A stretch of DNA of 64,000 bases, taken from NCBI GenBank assembly GCA_023227965.1, contig JALOCA010000001.1, positions 137,305-201,304 on the forward strand, given 5' to 3'. The stretch's first letter is position 1. Each line of letters starts with the position of its first letter. The notes below the pieces were generated by a model that ran no database searches, was not told where the DNA came from, and was given only the letters and a program-made list of their open reading frames with translations. A program made the translations under genes and the position numbers. Shown here piece after piece: positions 43,693 to 52,748 of this stretch. This DNA comes from Lentimicrobiaceae bacterium. Lineage in GTDB: Bacteria > Bacteroidota > Bacteroidia > Bacteroidales > JALOCA01.

Positions 43693-45099
43693 TCAATCTT
43701 TATAGAATAACCCTCCCTTTTCAGATGGAGATAAAATCATTCTCCCACTAGGAAGTACAATGAAATCATTAAAACCTTTATCTGGTAAATTATCAATCAA
43801 AGTACCTTTTTGTCCATTTACGTCAATGTAGTATATTTTTTTTGCATCATAAAGTGAATTGCAGGGCTTGTCAACATAATAAAAAAGTCTTTCTGGATTT
43901 AATACGTTTTTTACATTGATTTCATTATAACATTGAATATCAGTAATTTTAATCCAAGAATTTCCTTTATCTACCGATTTAAAAATTGAGTAAGTCCCTC
44001 CCTTTTCAGTTTCTGCGTAAACAGCACCTTCATAAGTTACAAGCTCACATAAATTGTTATAATCTGAAATATAATAACCAACTAATTCCCATGTCTCTCC
44101 ATTGTTTGAGGATTTTATTAGATGACTCCATTCATCAATCATTAATATGGTGTTTTCAATCTTTACAACACTTAAATATTCGTTTATCTCATAATGGTTG
44201 TAACTGACATTAAGCTTTTTCCAACTATCTCCCATATTGTTTGAATAGAAAATACCATTTGCGGCTGAATTACACAAGCATTCTGTATTATTGAAAAATT
44301 CAAATCGTCTAATGTAGTACTTTGATGATAATCCAATATTTGAATAATTCCAATTCTTACCATTATCTTTTGAAACAATAATTCCATTATTCCTAGTACC
44401 AAAAAATATTCGACCATTTGGACTAATTGCGGCATCATCTATAGAATACTGATTTTCTTTTAGTACTTCATTGTATATCTTTTCAAATGTTTGACCATTA
44501 TCAGTTGATTTATATACAGGATAAGAATTAAGTAGCCAAATATCTCCATTTGGGTTTATATCAAGTTTACCTCCATCAAAACTAAAGTCGGTTGGATCAG
44601 GAAATGGTGATTTAAAAATATCAAATCCGCATGCTCTATTCCAATTCTCTCTTTTTATTGCACTTGCAGTAAAAACTATAGTATCAACTGGTTTTATATA
44701 GTTTGTATCAATTAAAAAGACCATTAATTCATTTTCAATTTCACACCCTAAAAGCCATTTATTGCATAAAGTAACCTTTTGATTAAATCCATTTACCTCG
44801 AAGACAGTTGAAATATACGTATTTGAATCATTACAGGCCGAATAATATAATTCACCCTTGATATGTTTTTCTTGAAGAACTGCTCCGCCTCCTTTTGTTA
44901 CATGGTATTCAACTCTATGAATATTGGGATTAGAAATCTCAATAGAAATTGGATTAGCTAAGGTCTCAAGGAAATAACCAGATTGATTATTTCCCTGTAT
45001 ATTTCCATAATTAGGTAATTTGGGGATTCCCACCTTTTCCTTATCACAGGCTATTATCAAAAATGTTGTTGCTATTAATATTCTCAATATTGTTCTCAT
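43693..45099 (-). CDS. Lipoprotein with five Asp-box (BNR) repeats, cassette gene
   Basis: 468 aa. Lipobox 'LIIAC' (Cys ~18). The first ~150 residues have no known domain. From ~195 to the end, five Asp-box motifs S/T-x-D/N-x-G-x-T-W/F appear ('STDNGQTF', 'SKDNGKNW', 'SNNMGDSW', 'SSNNGETW', 'SVDKGNSW'), giving a sialidase/WD-like beta-propeller. No sialidase catalytic Arg/Glu/Tyr set was recognised, so it may bind rather than cut. It lies alone between palindromes P1 and P2, pointing towards P1, as a single-gene cassette. Confidence 0.75.
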   Translation of the reverse strand: MRTILRILIATTFLIIACDKEKVGIPKLPNYGNIQGNNQSGYFLETLANPISIEISNPNIHRVEYHVTKGGGAVLQEKHIKGELYYSACNDSNTYISTVFEVNGFNQKVTLCNKWLLGCEIENELMVFLIDTNYIKPVDTIVFTASAIKRENWNRACGFDIFKSPFPDPTDFSFDGGKLDINPNGDIWLLNSYPVYKSTDNGQTFEKIYNEVLKENQYSIDDAAISPNGRIFFGTRNNGIIVSKDNGKNWNYSNIGLSSKYYIRRFEFFNNTECLCNSAANGIFYSNNMGDSWKKLNVSYNHYEINEYLSVVKIENTILMIDEWSHLIKSSNNGETWELVGYYISDYNNLCELVTYEGAVYAETEKGGTYSIFKSVDKGNSWIKITDIQCYNEINVKNVLNPERLFYYVDKPCNSLYDAKKIYYIDVNGQKGTLIDNLPDKGFNDFIVLPSGRMILSPSEKGGLFYKD

Positions 45100-45145
45100 G
45101 TTTGTTTATTTGATTTTATGTTCGCTGATCTTCGTTTTGGTTGTG

Positions 45146-45274
45146 GCTAACGGTTGCGTGTATGAAACGTTGGGGATTGCGGGCTTCGTTTCTATCCACC
45201 GACACAAACGCCGATGCGGGGCAGAACGCTTGATTTAACCACCTTAATCCCAATGTTTTATACACGATGTTAGC
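45146..45274 (-). repeat. attC-like imperfect palindrome P2
   Basis: 129 nt bounded by GCTAAC and GTTAGC. The ~30-nt outer arms (CGTGTATGAAACGTTGGGG against the complement of CCCAATGTTTTATACACG) pair with few mismatches, leaving a ~60-nt centre with TCCACCGA as in P1. It begins 11 nt beyond the 3' end of the 652-aa gene. Same length and end sequence as P1. Confidence 0.6.
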
Positions 45275-45285
45275 AGTTCGCCCTT

Positions 45286-47244
45286 TCATTTTCTATTTTT
45301 AACCGCTTTATAAATTATTAAATCATCTTCTATTTTCAAAAATGTCAAGATTAGCAGTTTTAAGTATGTAAAATAGGCATACTCGTGCTTTTGTATTTCA
45401 TCCGGTTTTGCTTGAGTTCCGTGTAAATAACTATTCCTTAAATCTAAGCCATTTGTAAATTCACTTTTGTTCAGGAAATAATTAAAATAGTCTTGTTCTG
45501 GTTTGGAAAACAAAGTGCTATCAAAGAATATAATTTTCTCAACCTCCATCTGTTGGGCTTCTTGTCGCAATTCAAACGAATAACGATAGAAAGAAGCAAC
45601 TTCATTGAGATATAAATCTTTAAGTATTATTACTCTTGCTGGATTTGTGATTTGAATAAAATCGTTGCTGTCAATATTTATAAACCCTTTGTCAATTAAA
45701 TAATTTAATTGAGGTTTTTGATGTGCCTCATAACTGCTATATTTTACTTCCTCGTTTGCAAGTAAATCGAAAAAAGTATGATAATGCTTTTCTTTAAAGG
45801 GTTCAACAAAAGCAAGTAAGGTTTGGTCAGAGAAGAACAGATTTATACAACCCACCATTTCTTTATTTTCTTCGTTGAAGTATAAATACTTACTTTTGAT
45901 TAAGCTAGGAATGTCTTTTATGGCGGTTGGATTAGATGAAATTTGTAAAAGTTCAAAATCTATACTTCCGTCTTCAACAAAAAGTTTGAATTGTTTTAAT
46001 ACTGACTCAAACTCAGGAGCTAGTAATCTTACTTTTTCGAAGTATGATATAGCTGTAGGTATTGAGAAACTTGCATTGTTTGCAAACTCGAACTTTTCTT
46101 GGAATGATGAAGTGAAAACTTGATGCAAAACATTTTCCAACAAGATACCTAAGTCGCTAAGTACTTTATTGTAGGCTACTATTTGAAGATGCGAGGTCAT
46201 CTCCATTAGATTAAATTCTGTTCCTCCTCTGTATTCATTTTGGGAATGGACGCCCATAATTCTTTCAAATACGCCCATTTTATTTTTCTTGCTTACAAGA
46301 TTAATTCTATGTTGAAGGTCAATGTATTCGAATAAAAATTTAAAATTTTGAAATAGCGAATATGGGTCACAGTTTTGCTTAATGAAATCTAAGCTGTATG
46401 TATAGTTTATTATGAAATTCTCATCAATAACACCGTCTTTAACTTTGCTTGTTTTTTCAGGAAAACTAACTGAAACACCATATTTCATTCCATTGTTTTC
46501 AGCGAAGAATTTCTCAGTTTCGCTTTTGTGCAAACGTTTCGCTTTTAAGCGTGTTTTATCATACACCTTAAAATCATTCCTGTTTCTTACGTTTTGAATG
46601 AGACCAATGTAATTATAGTTCACATCATTGGAATCTAAATAGTTTGAAAGAATCGTTTCCTTATCATCGACGGATAAACTTTTAGGAATAAATTTTTGAT
46701 TTTTTTGAAAATCATCTTTGACCTCATAAACCGAAAGTAATATTTCAGCAGATTGAGAATATGTCAATAAGAAAAGTCTAATTTCTTTATCGTAATGGTC
46801 AACTATGTTTTTGTGAGTTAAAATCTCGTGTATTATGTGTGGCTCATTTGAAAGAATGTCACTAAAAATAGGCTTAGAAATTCGCTTGAATACACTTTGA
46901 TTATTGACCAATTCCCAAAACGAATGAACGTAATTTTGCAAAGTTTTTTCATATAAATTTACAACGTTACTGTCGTTAATTGTAGCCATAAATTGCCCTA
47001 TGACTTTTCCAAATTCTGTTGCTTTTTGTTTGAAATTGGTAATGTCATCGTTAGTCCAACTTATCAAATACAATTCGTTGTCAATGTATTTTTTTATGTT
47101 GTATAGTTCAAAAATATCGTTAATATCTGTGTAATTTGATTTTTTGTCAGACCTTAAAATATGTTCTCCTTTTTGGAGTTGGTGTCCACCTGCCATATCT
47201 TCTTTTGAGTAAAAAACTACTTTATTTAAGTCAGATTTTTTCAT
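45286..47244 (-). CDS. Unknown 652-aa protein with HEPN-like C-terminal motif, cassette gene
   Basis: 652 aa, no signal peptide, so cytoplasmic. I do not recognise the family over its length; it is largely helical with Lys/Glu/Phe-rich segments. Near the C-terminus 'GLDLRNSYLHGTQ' (~residue 610) fits the R-x4-H pattern of HEPN ribonucleases and the RN-x3-HG block of DUF4209-type proteins seen in antiviral loci. It is the only gene between palindromes P3 and P2. A defence role is inference from motif and setting. Confidence 0.6.
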   Translation of the reverse strand: MKKSDLNKVVFYSKEDMAGGHQLQKGEHILRSDKKSNYTDINDIFELYNIKKYIDNELYLISWTNDDITNFKQKATEFGKVIGQFMATINDSNVVNLYEKTLQNYVHSFWELVNNQSVFKRISKPIFSDILSNEPHIIHEILTHKNIVDHYDKEIRLFLLTYSQSAEILLSVYEVKDDFQKNQKFIPKSLSVDDKETILSNYLDSNDVNYNYIGLIQNVRNRNDFKVYDKTRLKAKRLHKSETEKFFAENNGMKYGVSVSFPEKTSKVKDGVIDENFIINYTYSLDFIKQNCDPYSLFQNFKFLFEYIDLQHRINLVSKKNKMGVFERIMGVHSQNEYRGGTEFNLMEMTSHLQIVAYNKVLSDLGILLENVLHQVFTSSFQEKFEFANNASFSIPTAISYFEKVRLLAPEFESVLKQFKLFVEDGSIDFELLQISSNPTAIKDIPSLIKSKYLYFNEENKEMVGCINLFFSDQTLLAFVEPFKEKHYHTFFDLLANEEVKYSSYEAHQKPQLNYLIDKGFINIDSNDFIQITNPARVIILKDLYLNEVASFYRYSFELRQEAQQMEVEKIIFFDSTLFSKPEQDYFNYFLNKSEFTNGLDLRNSYLHGTQAKPDEIQKHEYAYFTYLKLLILTFLKIEDDLIIYKAVKNRK

Positions 47245-47271
47245 TTGTGCGGTGTCTGTTTTTTTTAGGGT

Positions 47272-47348
47272 GACTGCTAACTCGTTTATATCTATGACAA
47301 AATCATACTATTGCTTCTCGTTTTGGACGTATATGTATGATTAGTGTC
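47272..47348 (-). repeat. Degenerate palindrome P3 at island edge
   Basis: Starts TGACTGCTAAC and ends ATTAGTGTCA, with loosely complementary arms (about 70% by eye). It lies just upstream of the 652-aa gene, where the preceding cassette boundary would be expected. Weaker than P1 and P2. Confidence 0.35.
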
Positions 47349-48024
47349 ATTCATTATTTATTTTTTAAAAAGTAAAAATACTAATTTTTTACAAATCATC
47401 AAATGGGCTTTTTATTTTTTGCAAACTTTTTTCTGTTATAGGGAATTGTTCAATTATGCATAGATTTTTTTTAATAAACAATGAATTTTAACTGAAATGT
47501 CATGCAATGCATTTAAAATGATGAAATGTCCATAAGGGCTATGCCTATACCAACCGAGAATAATATTTTATGGATATTCCCCCGAGAAATCGGGGCAGGC
47601 TATTTGACCAATAAATTATAAAATTAATAACAAATGAAAATATCCCTCTCCAGGTTTTGATCTCCCACAGAGATATCATATACCGGATTCAGAAAAAAAT
47701 AATTTCTATTCAGGACTAAACAAACAGCTAAAAGCTAAAAGCTAAAAGCAAAAAGCCATCCATAACTTTCAAACAAGCATCCTCATTTATCAAATAAGCA
47801 TCTGTAAAGCTCAGACTGTATCGTCTTAAAAAGACTTGACAGAATTTGGGTTAATACTAAATCTGTTTATCAGGTGAGACATGCTGGACAGGATTTGTTT
47901 TTCAAGCAAAGTAAACCTCCTTAAACGAAGACTTTTACCAATCACCCATTTTTTTAGCTCAAATACTTCCCTTGCTACTAAAATCTGAAACCTAAACCCT
48001 ATCTTTGCAAAGCAATAATTTACA
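47349..48024. other. Gene-free region at right edge of island
   Basis: 676 nt with no convincing reading frame. It contains a short heptamer array (GCTAAAA three times plus GCAAAAA, 47727-47754), the phrase 'attaataacaaatga' (near 47621) also found just upstream of repeat copy A, and the promoter of the pseudouridine synthase at its end. It may be decayed mobile or cassette DNA. Confidence 0.4.
48000..48007 (+). promoter_or_regulatory. Bacteroidota promoter, -7 box TATCTTTG with TTG at -33
   Basis: TAnnTTTG at 48000 with TTG at 47972, 28 nt upstream start to start; 17 nt of sequence separate the box from the pseudouridine synthase ATG. Confidence 0.5.
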
Positions 48025-48897
48025 ATGGAAAAAGTAAAATACTCCACTATCTTGCTTGAGTATCTCCAAAAGGAGAAAGGGATACAGTCGAAAACCAAAA
48101 TACGCAGCCTGCTGGGCTACGGTGCCATTAAAGTAAATGGCGTTCCGGCAAACAGGATAGATTCTGTACTTAATGCTGGTGATGAACTCGAGATAGTAAA
48201 ACCGCCCCAAAAATTTAAGGCTACTCAAAAGCCGCTGTTTCCGGTTTTGTTTGAAGATGAATGGTACATAGCTGTTGATAAACCCGCTGGCTTACTTTCA
48301 GCCGGTGAAGTGAGTGCCAAAACCGACACCGCATTGAAGGCAGTTACCGCTTACATAAAAGAATCTTCCCGAGGTAAACAGCGCGCGCACATTGTCCACC
48401 GCCTCGATAAGGAAGTTTCGGGCATACTTGTAATTGCAAAAACAGAGGAAGCCATGCAGCGCCTGAAAGATAACTGGCAGGATACCGAAAAGTTGTACTA
48501 TGCCCTCGTAGAAGGACACCCTGCCTTAGACGAAGGTATCATCCGTAGCTGGCTTAAAGAATACAAGGAAAAAATATTCTCGGTAAAGGAAAGTGCAGAT
48601 GCCAAATTAGCCATCACCCATTACAGGGTGATTAAAAAATATCCTTTACACACCCTGTTAGAAGTGAAATTAGAAACCGGAAGAAAAAACCAGATACGGG
48701 TACATCTTTCCGACCTTAAATGTCCAATTGTGGGTGATTATAAATATGGAGCCGATAAAGAATTCGTCCGCAGGATACGCCTGCATGCTTTTTCGTTCGG
48801 TTTTTTCCATCCTTATACCAAAAAGCAGGTAATCATCACATCTCCTATGCCCAAAAAGTTTATTTCGCTTAAACCGGCTGACGAAAAATACAAATAG
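48025..48897 (+). CDS. RluA-family pseudouridine synthase with S4 domain
   Basis: 290 aa. An S4 RNA-binding domain (~8-58, 'LLGYGAIKVNGVPANRID') precedes the catalytic domain with 'VDKPAGLLSA' and motif II 'HIVHRLDKEVSGILVIAKT' holding the catalytic Asp. 'LETGRKNQIRVHLSDLKCPIVGDYKYGA' is the RluA block. It converts specific uridines in rRNA or tRNA to pseudouridine; which site cannot be told. Converges with the serine ammonia-lyase gene. Confidence 0.9.
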   Translation: MEKVKYSTILLEYLQKEKGIQSKTKIRSLLGYGAIKVNGVPANRIDSVLNAGDELEIVKPPQKFKATQKPLFPVLFEDEWYIAVDKPAGLLSAGEVSAKTDTALKAVTAYIKESSRGKQRAHIVHRLDKEVSGILVIAKTEEAMQRLKDNWQDTEKLYYALVEGHPALDEGIIRSWLKEYKEKIFSVKESADAKLAITHYRVIKKYPLHTLLEVKLETGRKNQIRVHLSDLKCPIVGDYKYGADKEFVRRIRLHAFSFGFFHPYTKKQVIITSPMPKKFISLKPADEKYK

Positions 48898-48914
48898 GGT
48901 TTTGTAACTCCGGT

Positions 48915-50144
48915 TTAGGGATTCGTTTCATTTTTTTTGTAGAAAGAAGCCTTGGAAAGTGCCAGTCCACCTTCAGAAGTTTCTTTGTAGATGCTTGGCA
49001 GGTCGTGCCCCGTTTGGTTCATCACGTTTACGATACGGTCGAAGCTTATTCGGTGTTTCCCGTCGGAAAGCATGGCAAAGCTGCAGGCATCCAGTGCCCG
49101 TGAGGCGGCAAAAGCATTCCGTTCGATGCAAGGGATTTGAACCAGCCCGGCAACGGGGTCGCAGGTAAGTCCGAGGTGGTGTTCAAGCCCCATTTCGGCA
49201 GCATATTCTATCTGGTAGGGTGTCCCGCCGAAAAGTTGTGCGGCAGCCCCTGATGCCATGGCACAGGCTGTTCCTATCTCGCCCTGGCAACCTACCTGAG
49301 CACCCGAAATGGAAGCATTTTTCTTTACAAGATTTCCAATTAAACCGGCAGTTGCCAGCGCACGGATTATTTTCTGCTCCGAAAAATCATGAGTTTCCTG
49401 CAAAACATACAAAACTGCAGGCAGTACACCGCTCGAGCCGCATGTAGGAGCCGTAACTATTTTCCCTCCTGAAGCATTTTCCTCAGCCACGGCAAGAGCG
49501 TAAGAAAAAGCAAGCCCCCGGCGTTTCATCGAGCCCCGGTAACTCTTTGCCTTAATATAATATGCTGAAGCTTTACGTGGTAGGTGAATAATTCCAGGTA
49601 AAACGCCTTCGTGTTCTATTCCCCGCACTACTGCCGATTTCATCACTTTCCACACCTGGTAAAGATAATCCCAGAATTCTTCTTTCTCATGTGCTTCAGC
49701 GTACTCCCAAAATGAAGCTCCGTTTTTAAAGCACCATTCAAGGATTTCATTCATTTTTTGGTGTTCATAAATAATTTCTTTCCGGGGTTGCAGTGAAGAT
49801 TTTTCATCAACAATGGCTCCGCCTCCTATGCTGTAGGCAGTCCATTCTGCCAACTGCCGGTTTTCTGAATCGAAAGCCTCAAAAGTCATGGCATTGGGAT
49901 GAAAAGGAAGAAAAACAGATGGTTCCCAGTCAATTTCGATAGGAAATGGTGAAAAAGTGTTTATGAGGGCTTTATCGGTAAGGTGCCCTTTTCCGGTAGC
50001 GGCAAGGCTTCCGAAAAGGGTAACCTTGTAATGGTCGGCATCAGGTTGTTGTGATAAAAATGTCTCGGCGGCTTTTTTGGGTCCCATGGTGTGGCTGCTC
50101 GAAGGACCGTAGCCAATGCGGTATATTTCGCTGATAGATTCCAT
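48915..50144 (-). CDS. sdaA: L-serine ammonia-lyase, iron-sulfur dependent, single chain
   Basis: 409 aa with the beta-like domain first ('YRIGYGPSSSHTMGPKKAAETFL') and the catalytic alpha domain second: 'APTCGSSGVLPAVLY', 'GAQVGCQGEIGTACAMASGAAAQLFGG' and 'GLTCDPVAGLVQIPCIERNAFAA'. The cysteines in these blocks ligate the [4Fe-4S] cluster. It converts serine to pyruvate and ammonia and is oxygen-labile. Monocistronic with its own TACCTTTG promoter. Confidence 0.95.
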   Translation of the reverse strand: MESISEIYRIGYGPSSSHTMGPKKAAETFLSQQPDADHYKVTLFGSLAATGKGHLTDKALINTFSPFPIEIDWEPSVFLPFHPNAMTFEAFDSENRQLAEWTAYSIGGGAIVDEKSSLQPRKEIIYEHQKMNEILEWCFKNGASFWEYAEAHEKEEFWDYLYQVWKVMKSAVVRGIEHEGVLPGIIHLPRKASAYYIKAKSYRGSMKRRGLAFSYALAVAEENASGGKIVTAPTCGSSGVLPAVLYVLQETHDFSEQKIIRALATAGLIGNLVKKNASISGAQVGCQGEIGTACAMASGAAAQLFGGTPYQIEYAAEMGLEHHLGLTCDPVAGLVQIPCIERNAFAASRALDACSFAMLSDGKHRISFDRIVNVMNQTGHDLPSIYKETSEGGLALSKASFYKKNETNP

Positions 50145-50172
50145 TGTTAGTGTAAATTTTTTAGATAAGTTG

Positions 50173-50180
50173 CAAAGGTA
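50173..50180 (-). promoter_or_regulatory. Bacteroidota promoter for serine ammonia-lyase
   Basis: The plus strand reads CAAAGGTA (TACCTTTG on the minus strand), with CAA at 50206-50208 (TTG) 28 nt further upstream: a well-spaced -7/-33 pair 29 nt from the start codon. Confidence 0.5.
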
Positions 50181-50218
50181 TTGAAAGAAGTTTTATTTTT
50201 ACTCGCAATTTATTCATT

Positions 50219-51139
50219 ATGAAACGTCGTGATTTTCTGAAAAGCAGCCTCGGAATTGGGGCTATTGCCGGGGCAGGTTTCACTCTGGGAAGCTATGGTG
50301 AGATGCTTGCGGCATCAAATATGCTGCCTCCTTTGTACGACCTTGTAGCCGTAAAGGGTGGCGAACCGGATGTGATGTTTGAAAAAGCCATCCGTTCATT
50401 AGGGGGGATGACGGCTTTTGTGAAAAAAGGTCAGAAAGTAGTGGTAAAACCTAACATAGGGTGGGATGTAAGCCCCGAACGAGGCGGAGATACAAATCCT
50501 AAATTGATTTATTCCATCGTTAAACACTGCCTCGATGCAGGAGCCAAAGAAGTCTTTGTTTTTGATAATACCTGCGACAATTGGGCTAAATGTTATAAGA
50601 ACAGCGGCATTGAAAAAGCCGTAAAAGATGCCGGCGGAAAGATTGCCCCGGGCAATTCAGAGGCAAACTACCAACAGGTAGATGTAAAAAACGGGAAGAA
50701 ACTCAAAAAAGCCAAAGTCCACGAATTAATACTCGATTCGGATGTGTTTATCAATGTTCCCATTTTAAAAAACCACATGGCTGCCGATGTTACCATTTCG
50801 ATGAAAAACCTCATGGGCATTGTATGGGACAGACAGTACTGGCATCGTACCGACCTCCACCAGTGCATAGCCGATTTTGCCACTTTCCGCAAACCCGACC
50901 TTAACATAGTGGATGCTTACCGGGTGATGATGAAAAACGGTCCACGTGGAGTATCGGAAAAAGATATTTCGCTGATGAAACAAATGGTAATTTCGAAGGA
51001 CATCCTTGCTGCCGATGCTGCTTCTGTAAAAATTTTCGGAAAAGAACCCGAAGATATTTCGTACATACAGATTGCCAAAGAAATGAAACTCGGTAGGACC
51101 GACCTTAAAAACATGAAAATAAACAGGATTATCCTGTAG
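50219..51139 (+). CDS. DUF362 domain protein with Tat signal
   Basis: 306 aa. N-terminal twin-arginine signal 'KRRDFLKSSLGIGAIAGAGF'. DUF362 core: 'FVKKGQKVVVKPNIGWD', 'PKLIYSIVKHCLDAGAKEVFVFDNTCDNW', 'DVFINVPILKNHMAADVTISMKNLMG' and 'NIVDAYRVMMKNGP'. Unlike many DUF362 proteins it lacks a C-terminal ferredoxin; that function is supplied by the overlapping polyferredoxin gene. Folded in the cytoplasm with a cofactor and exported, probably as part of a membrane redox complex. Reaction unknown. Confidence 0.85.
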   Translation: MKRRDFLKSSLGIGAIAGAGFTLGSYGEMLAASNMLPPLYDLVAVKGGEPDVMFEKAIRSLGGMTAFVKKGQKVVVKPNIGWDVSPERGGDTNPKLIYSIVKHCLDAGAKEVFVFDNTCDNWAKCYKNSGIEKAVKDAGGKIAPGNSEANYQQVDVKNGKKLKKAKVHELILDSDVFINVPILKNHMAADVTISMKNLMGIVWDRQYWHRTDLHQCIADFATFRKPDLNIVDAYRVMMKNGPRGVSEKDISLMKQMVISKDILAADAASVKIFGKEPEDISYIQIAKEMKLGRTDLKNMKINRIIL

Positions 51140-51144
51140 TGATA

Positions 51145-52704
51145 ATGAAAAAATTCAATCTTTTAAGAATATTGAGGATAATTATTTCCTTGGCTTTCTT
51201 CTTTTTTATAACCGGTGCATTTCTCGATTTGTATTCTCATTTTGGGGCAATCTTCTCTAAGTGGGTCTTGTTTCTTCAGTTTATGCCCTCGTTGCTGAAT
51301 TTCATCAATGTCGCCGCCTTTGCAGCTACGGGATTTATTTTTGTATTATTGCTTACCCTGCTTTTCGGAAGGGTATATTGCTCTTTTCTTTGCCCCTTAG
51401 GTACTTTGCAGGATGGCATAGGCTGGCTTGGACGGCTTTTCCGCCGCAAACGGTTTCGTTACCGCAAAGCTCCTGCCGCTTTGCATTATTCTATTTTTGG
51501 GCTTACGATTTTGATTTTTGGTGCCGGAAGTATTTCCCTGCTTACAATTCTTGAACCTTACAGCAATTTTGGGCGAATTATCGCAAATCTTGTTCGCCCA
51601 GTAGTTATATTTTGTAATAATCACCTGGCAAACTTTTTTCAACAGAAGAATATCTATTTTTTTAGCCCTTACGAAAGTGAAATTGCTTCCCCGGGAGCCA
51701 TTTTGTTTTCGACTGCTTTTCTTTTGATGCTTTTTGTTACGGTTTTTATTTACGGAAGGTGGTTTTGTAATTCGCTTTGTCCGGTAGGAGGGATACTTCG
51801 CTTGGTTTCCCAAATTTCTGTTTTTAAAATCAGGATTGACCAGCAGAGTTGTAACTCTTGCGGAGCTTGCATGATGAAATGCAAAGCCGGTTGCATCAAC
51901 AGTAAAAAGAAGGTAATTGAATTTCAGCGCTGCATAGGGTGCATGGATTGTTTGAAGACTTGTCCCAAAAACGGTGTAAAATATTCACTAATGCCGATGG
52001 CTAAAAAAGAACCAACTGCCACAGATGACAGTCGCCGTACATTTTTGAAAACCGCATCAGCGGTTGCGCTTACAATTCCTGCTATGGCGGGCGCCGGACA
52101 GGTACTCAGGAAAAGTGGCGCAGGCTCTTTATTTAATGAAAAAAAATGTCCTGTTTGTCCTCCGGGCTCTTTAGGGTTGGAATATTTTAATTTTAATTGT
52201 ACAGCTTGCCATCTTTGCATCAGCCAGTGTCCGACCCAGGTTTTAAAACCTTCGTACGATTCCTATGGATTGAATGGTTTTATGCAACCTGTGATGGATT
52301 ACAATGCAAGTTTTTGCAACTTTGAATGTAATCGTTGTTCTCAGGTTTGTCCAAACGGAGCAATTCTGCCACTTACGCTTGCTGAGAAAAAACTTACACA
52401 GTTGGGCGTTGCCGTATTTGTTGAAAAAAATTGTGTGGTTTACAACAACAACACAGCCTGCGGTGCCTGCAACGAACATTGTCCGACAAAGGCTGTTACC
52501 ATGGTTCCATATAAAAACGGACTGAAAATTCCGAAAGTTAACTGGGAAATTTGTCTTGGATGCGGTGCTTGCGAATATGCCTGCCCTACAATCCACAACA
52601 AGGCGATTTATGTTGAGGGAGTTCCTGTACATAGAAAAGCTAAGCCACCCGATAGTAAGGTTAACGATACGAAAGTTGATTATAAGGAAGATTTTCCTTT
52701 TTAA
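51145..52704 (+). CDS. Membrane polyferredoxin (NapH-like plus ferredoxin domains)
   Basis: 519 aa from ATG 51145 (a GTG at 51139 overlaps the previous stop and adds two residues). Residues ~1-225: about five TM segments with NapH-type 'CSFLCPLGTLQD' and 'CNSLCPVGGILRL'. Then a 2x[4Fe-4S] ferredoxin ('CNSCGACMMKC', 'CIGCMDCLKTCP'), an internal Tat-like stretch 'SRRTFLKTASAVALTIPAMAG' (~298-318), and a second ferredoxin region with three or more clusters ('CTACHLCISQCP', 'CNRCSQVCP', 'CGACNEHCP', 'CLGCGACEYACP'). It looks like NapH fused to a NapG-like exported subunit. Partner of the DUF362 protein. Confidence 0.85.
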   Translation: MKKFNLLRILRIIISLAFFFFITGAFLDLYSHFGAIFSKWVLFLQFMPSLLNFINVAAFAATGFIFVLLLTLLFGRVYCSFLCPLGTLQDGIGWLGRLFRRKRFRYRKAPAALHYSIFGLTILIFGAGSISLLTILEPYSNFGRIIANLVRPVVIFCNNHLANFFQQKNIYFFSPYESEIASPGAILFSTAFLLMLFVTVFIYGRWFCNSLCPVGGILRLVSQISVFKIRIDQQSCNSCGACMMKCKAGCINSKKKVIEFQRCIGCMDCLKTCPKNGVKYSLMPMAKKEPTATDDSRRTFLKTASAVALTIPAMAGAGQVLRKSGAGSLFNEKKCPVCPPGSLGLEYFNFNCTACHLCISQCPTQVLKPSYDSYGLNGFMQPVMDYNASFCNFECNRCSQVCPNGAILPLTLAEKKLTQLGVAVFVEKNCVVYNNNTACGACNEHCPTKAVTMVPYKNGLKIPKVNWEICLGCGACEYACPTIHNKAIYVEGVPVHRKAKPPDSKVNDTKVDYKEDFPF

Positions 52705-52708
52705 ACAG

Positions 52709-52748
52709 AAAATAACCGGACTTACAATCCTGCAAATCCGGTTATTTT
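52709..52748. terminator. Bidirectional rho-independent terminator
   Basis: A perfect 12-bp stem AAAATAACCGGA / TCCGGTTATTTT with a 16-nt loop, flanked by T-run on the plus strand and A-run on the left, so it can work both ways. It lies 5 nt after the polyferredoxin stop, and the stop codon of the convergent LPP20 gene (52722) falls in the loop. Confidence 0.7.

Noticed and set aside
45146..45274. P2 as a simple terminator hairpin
   Set aside because: Arms of ~30 nt with a ~60-nt centre, no T-run, and a second copy of equal length with shared ends do not fit a terminator.
47727..47754. Heptamer array GCTAAAA x3 plus GCAAAAA
   Set aside because: Too short to argue for function; noted only as part of the gene-free region.
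42294..48024. Search for an integrase, transposase or XerC/D-type recombinase in the island
   Set aside because: None of the reading frames shows tyrosine or serine recombinase or DDE motifs, so no mobile-element enzyme is called.
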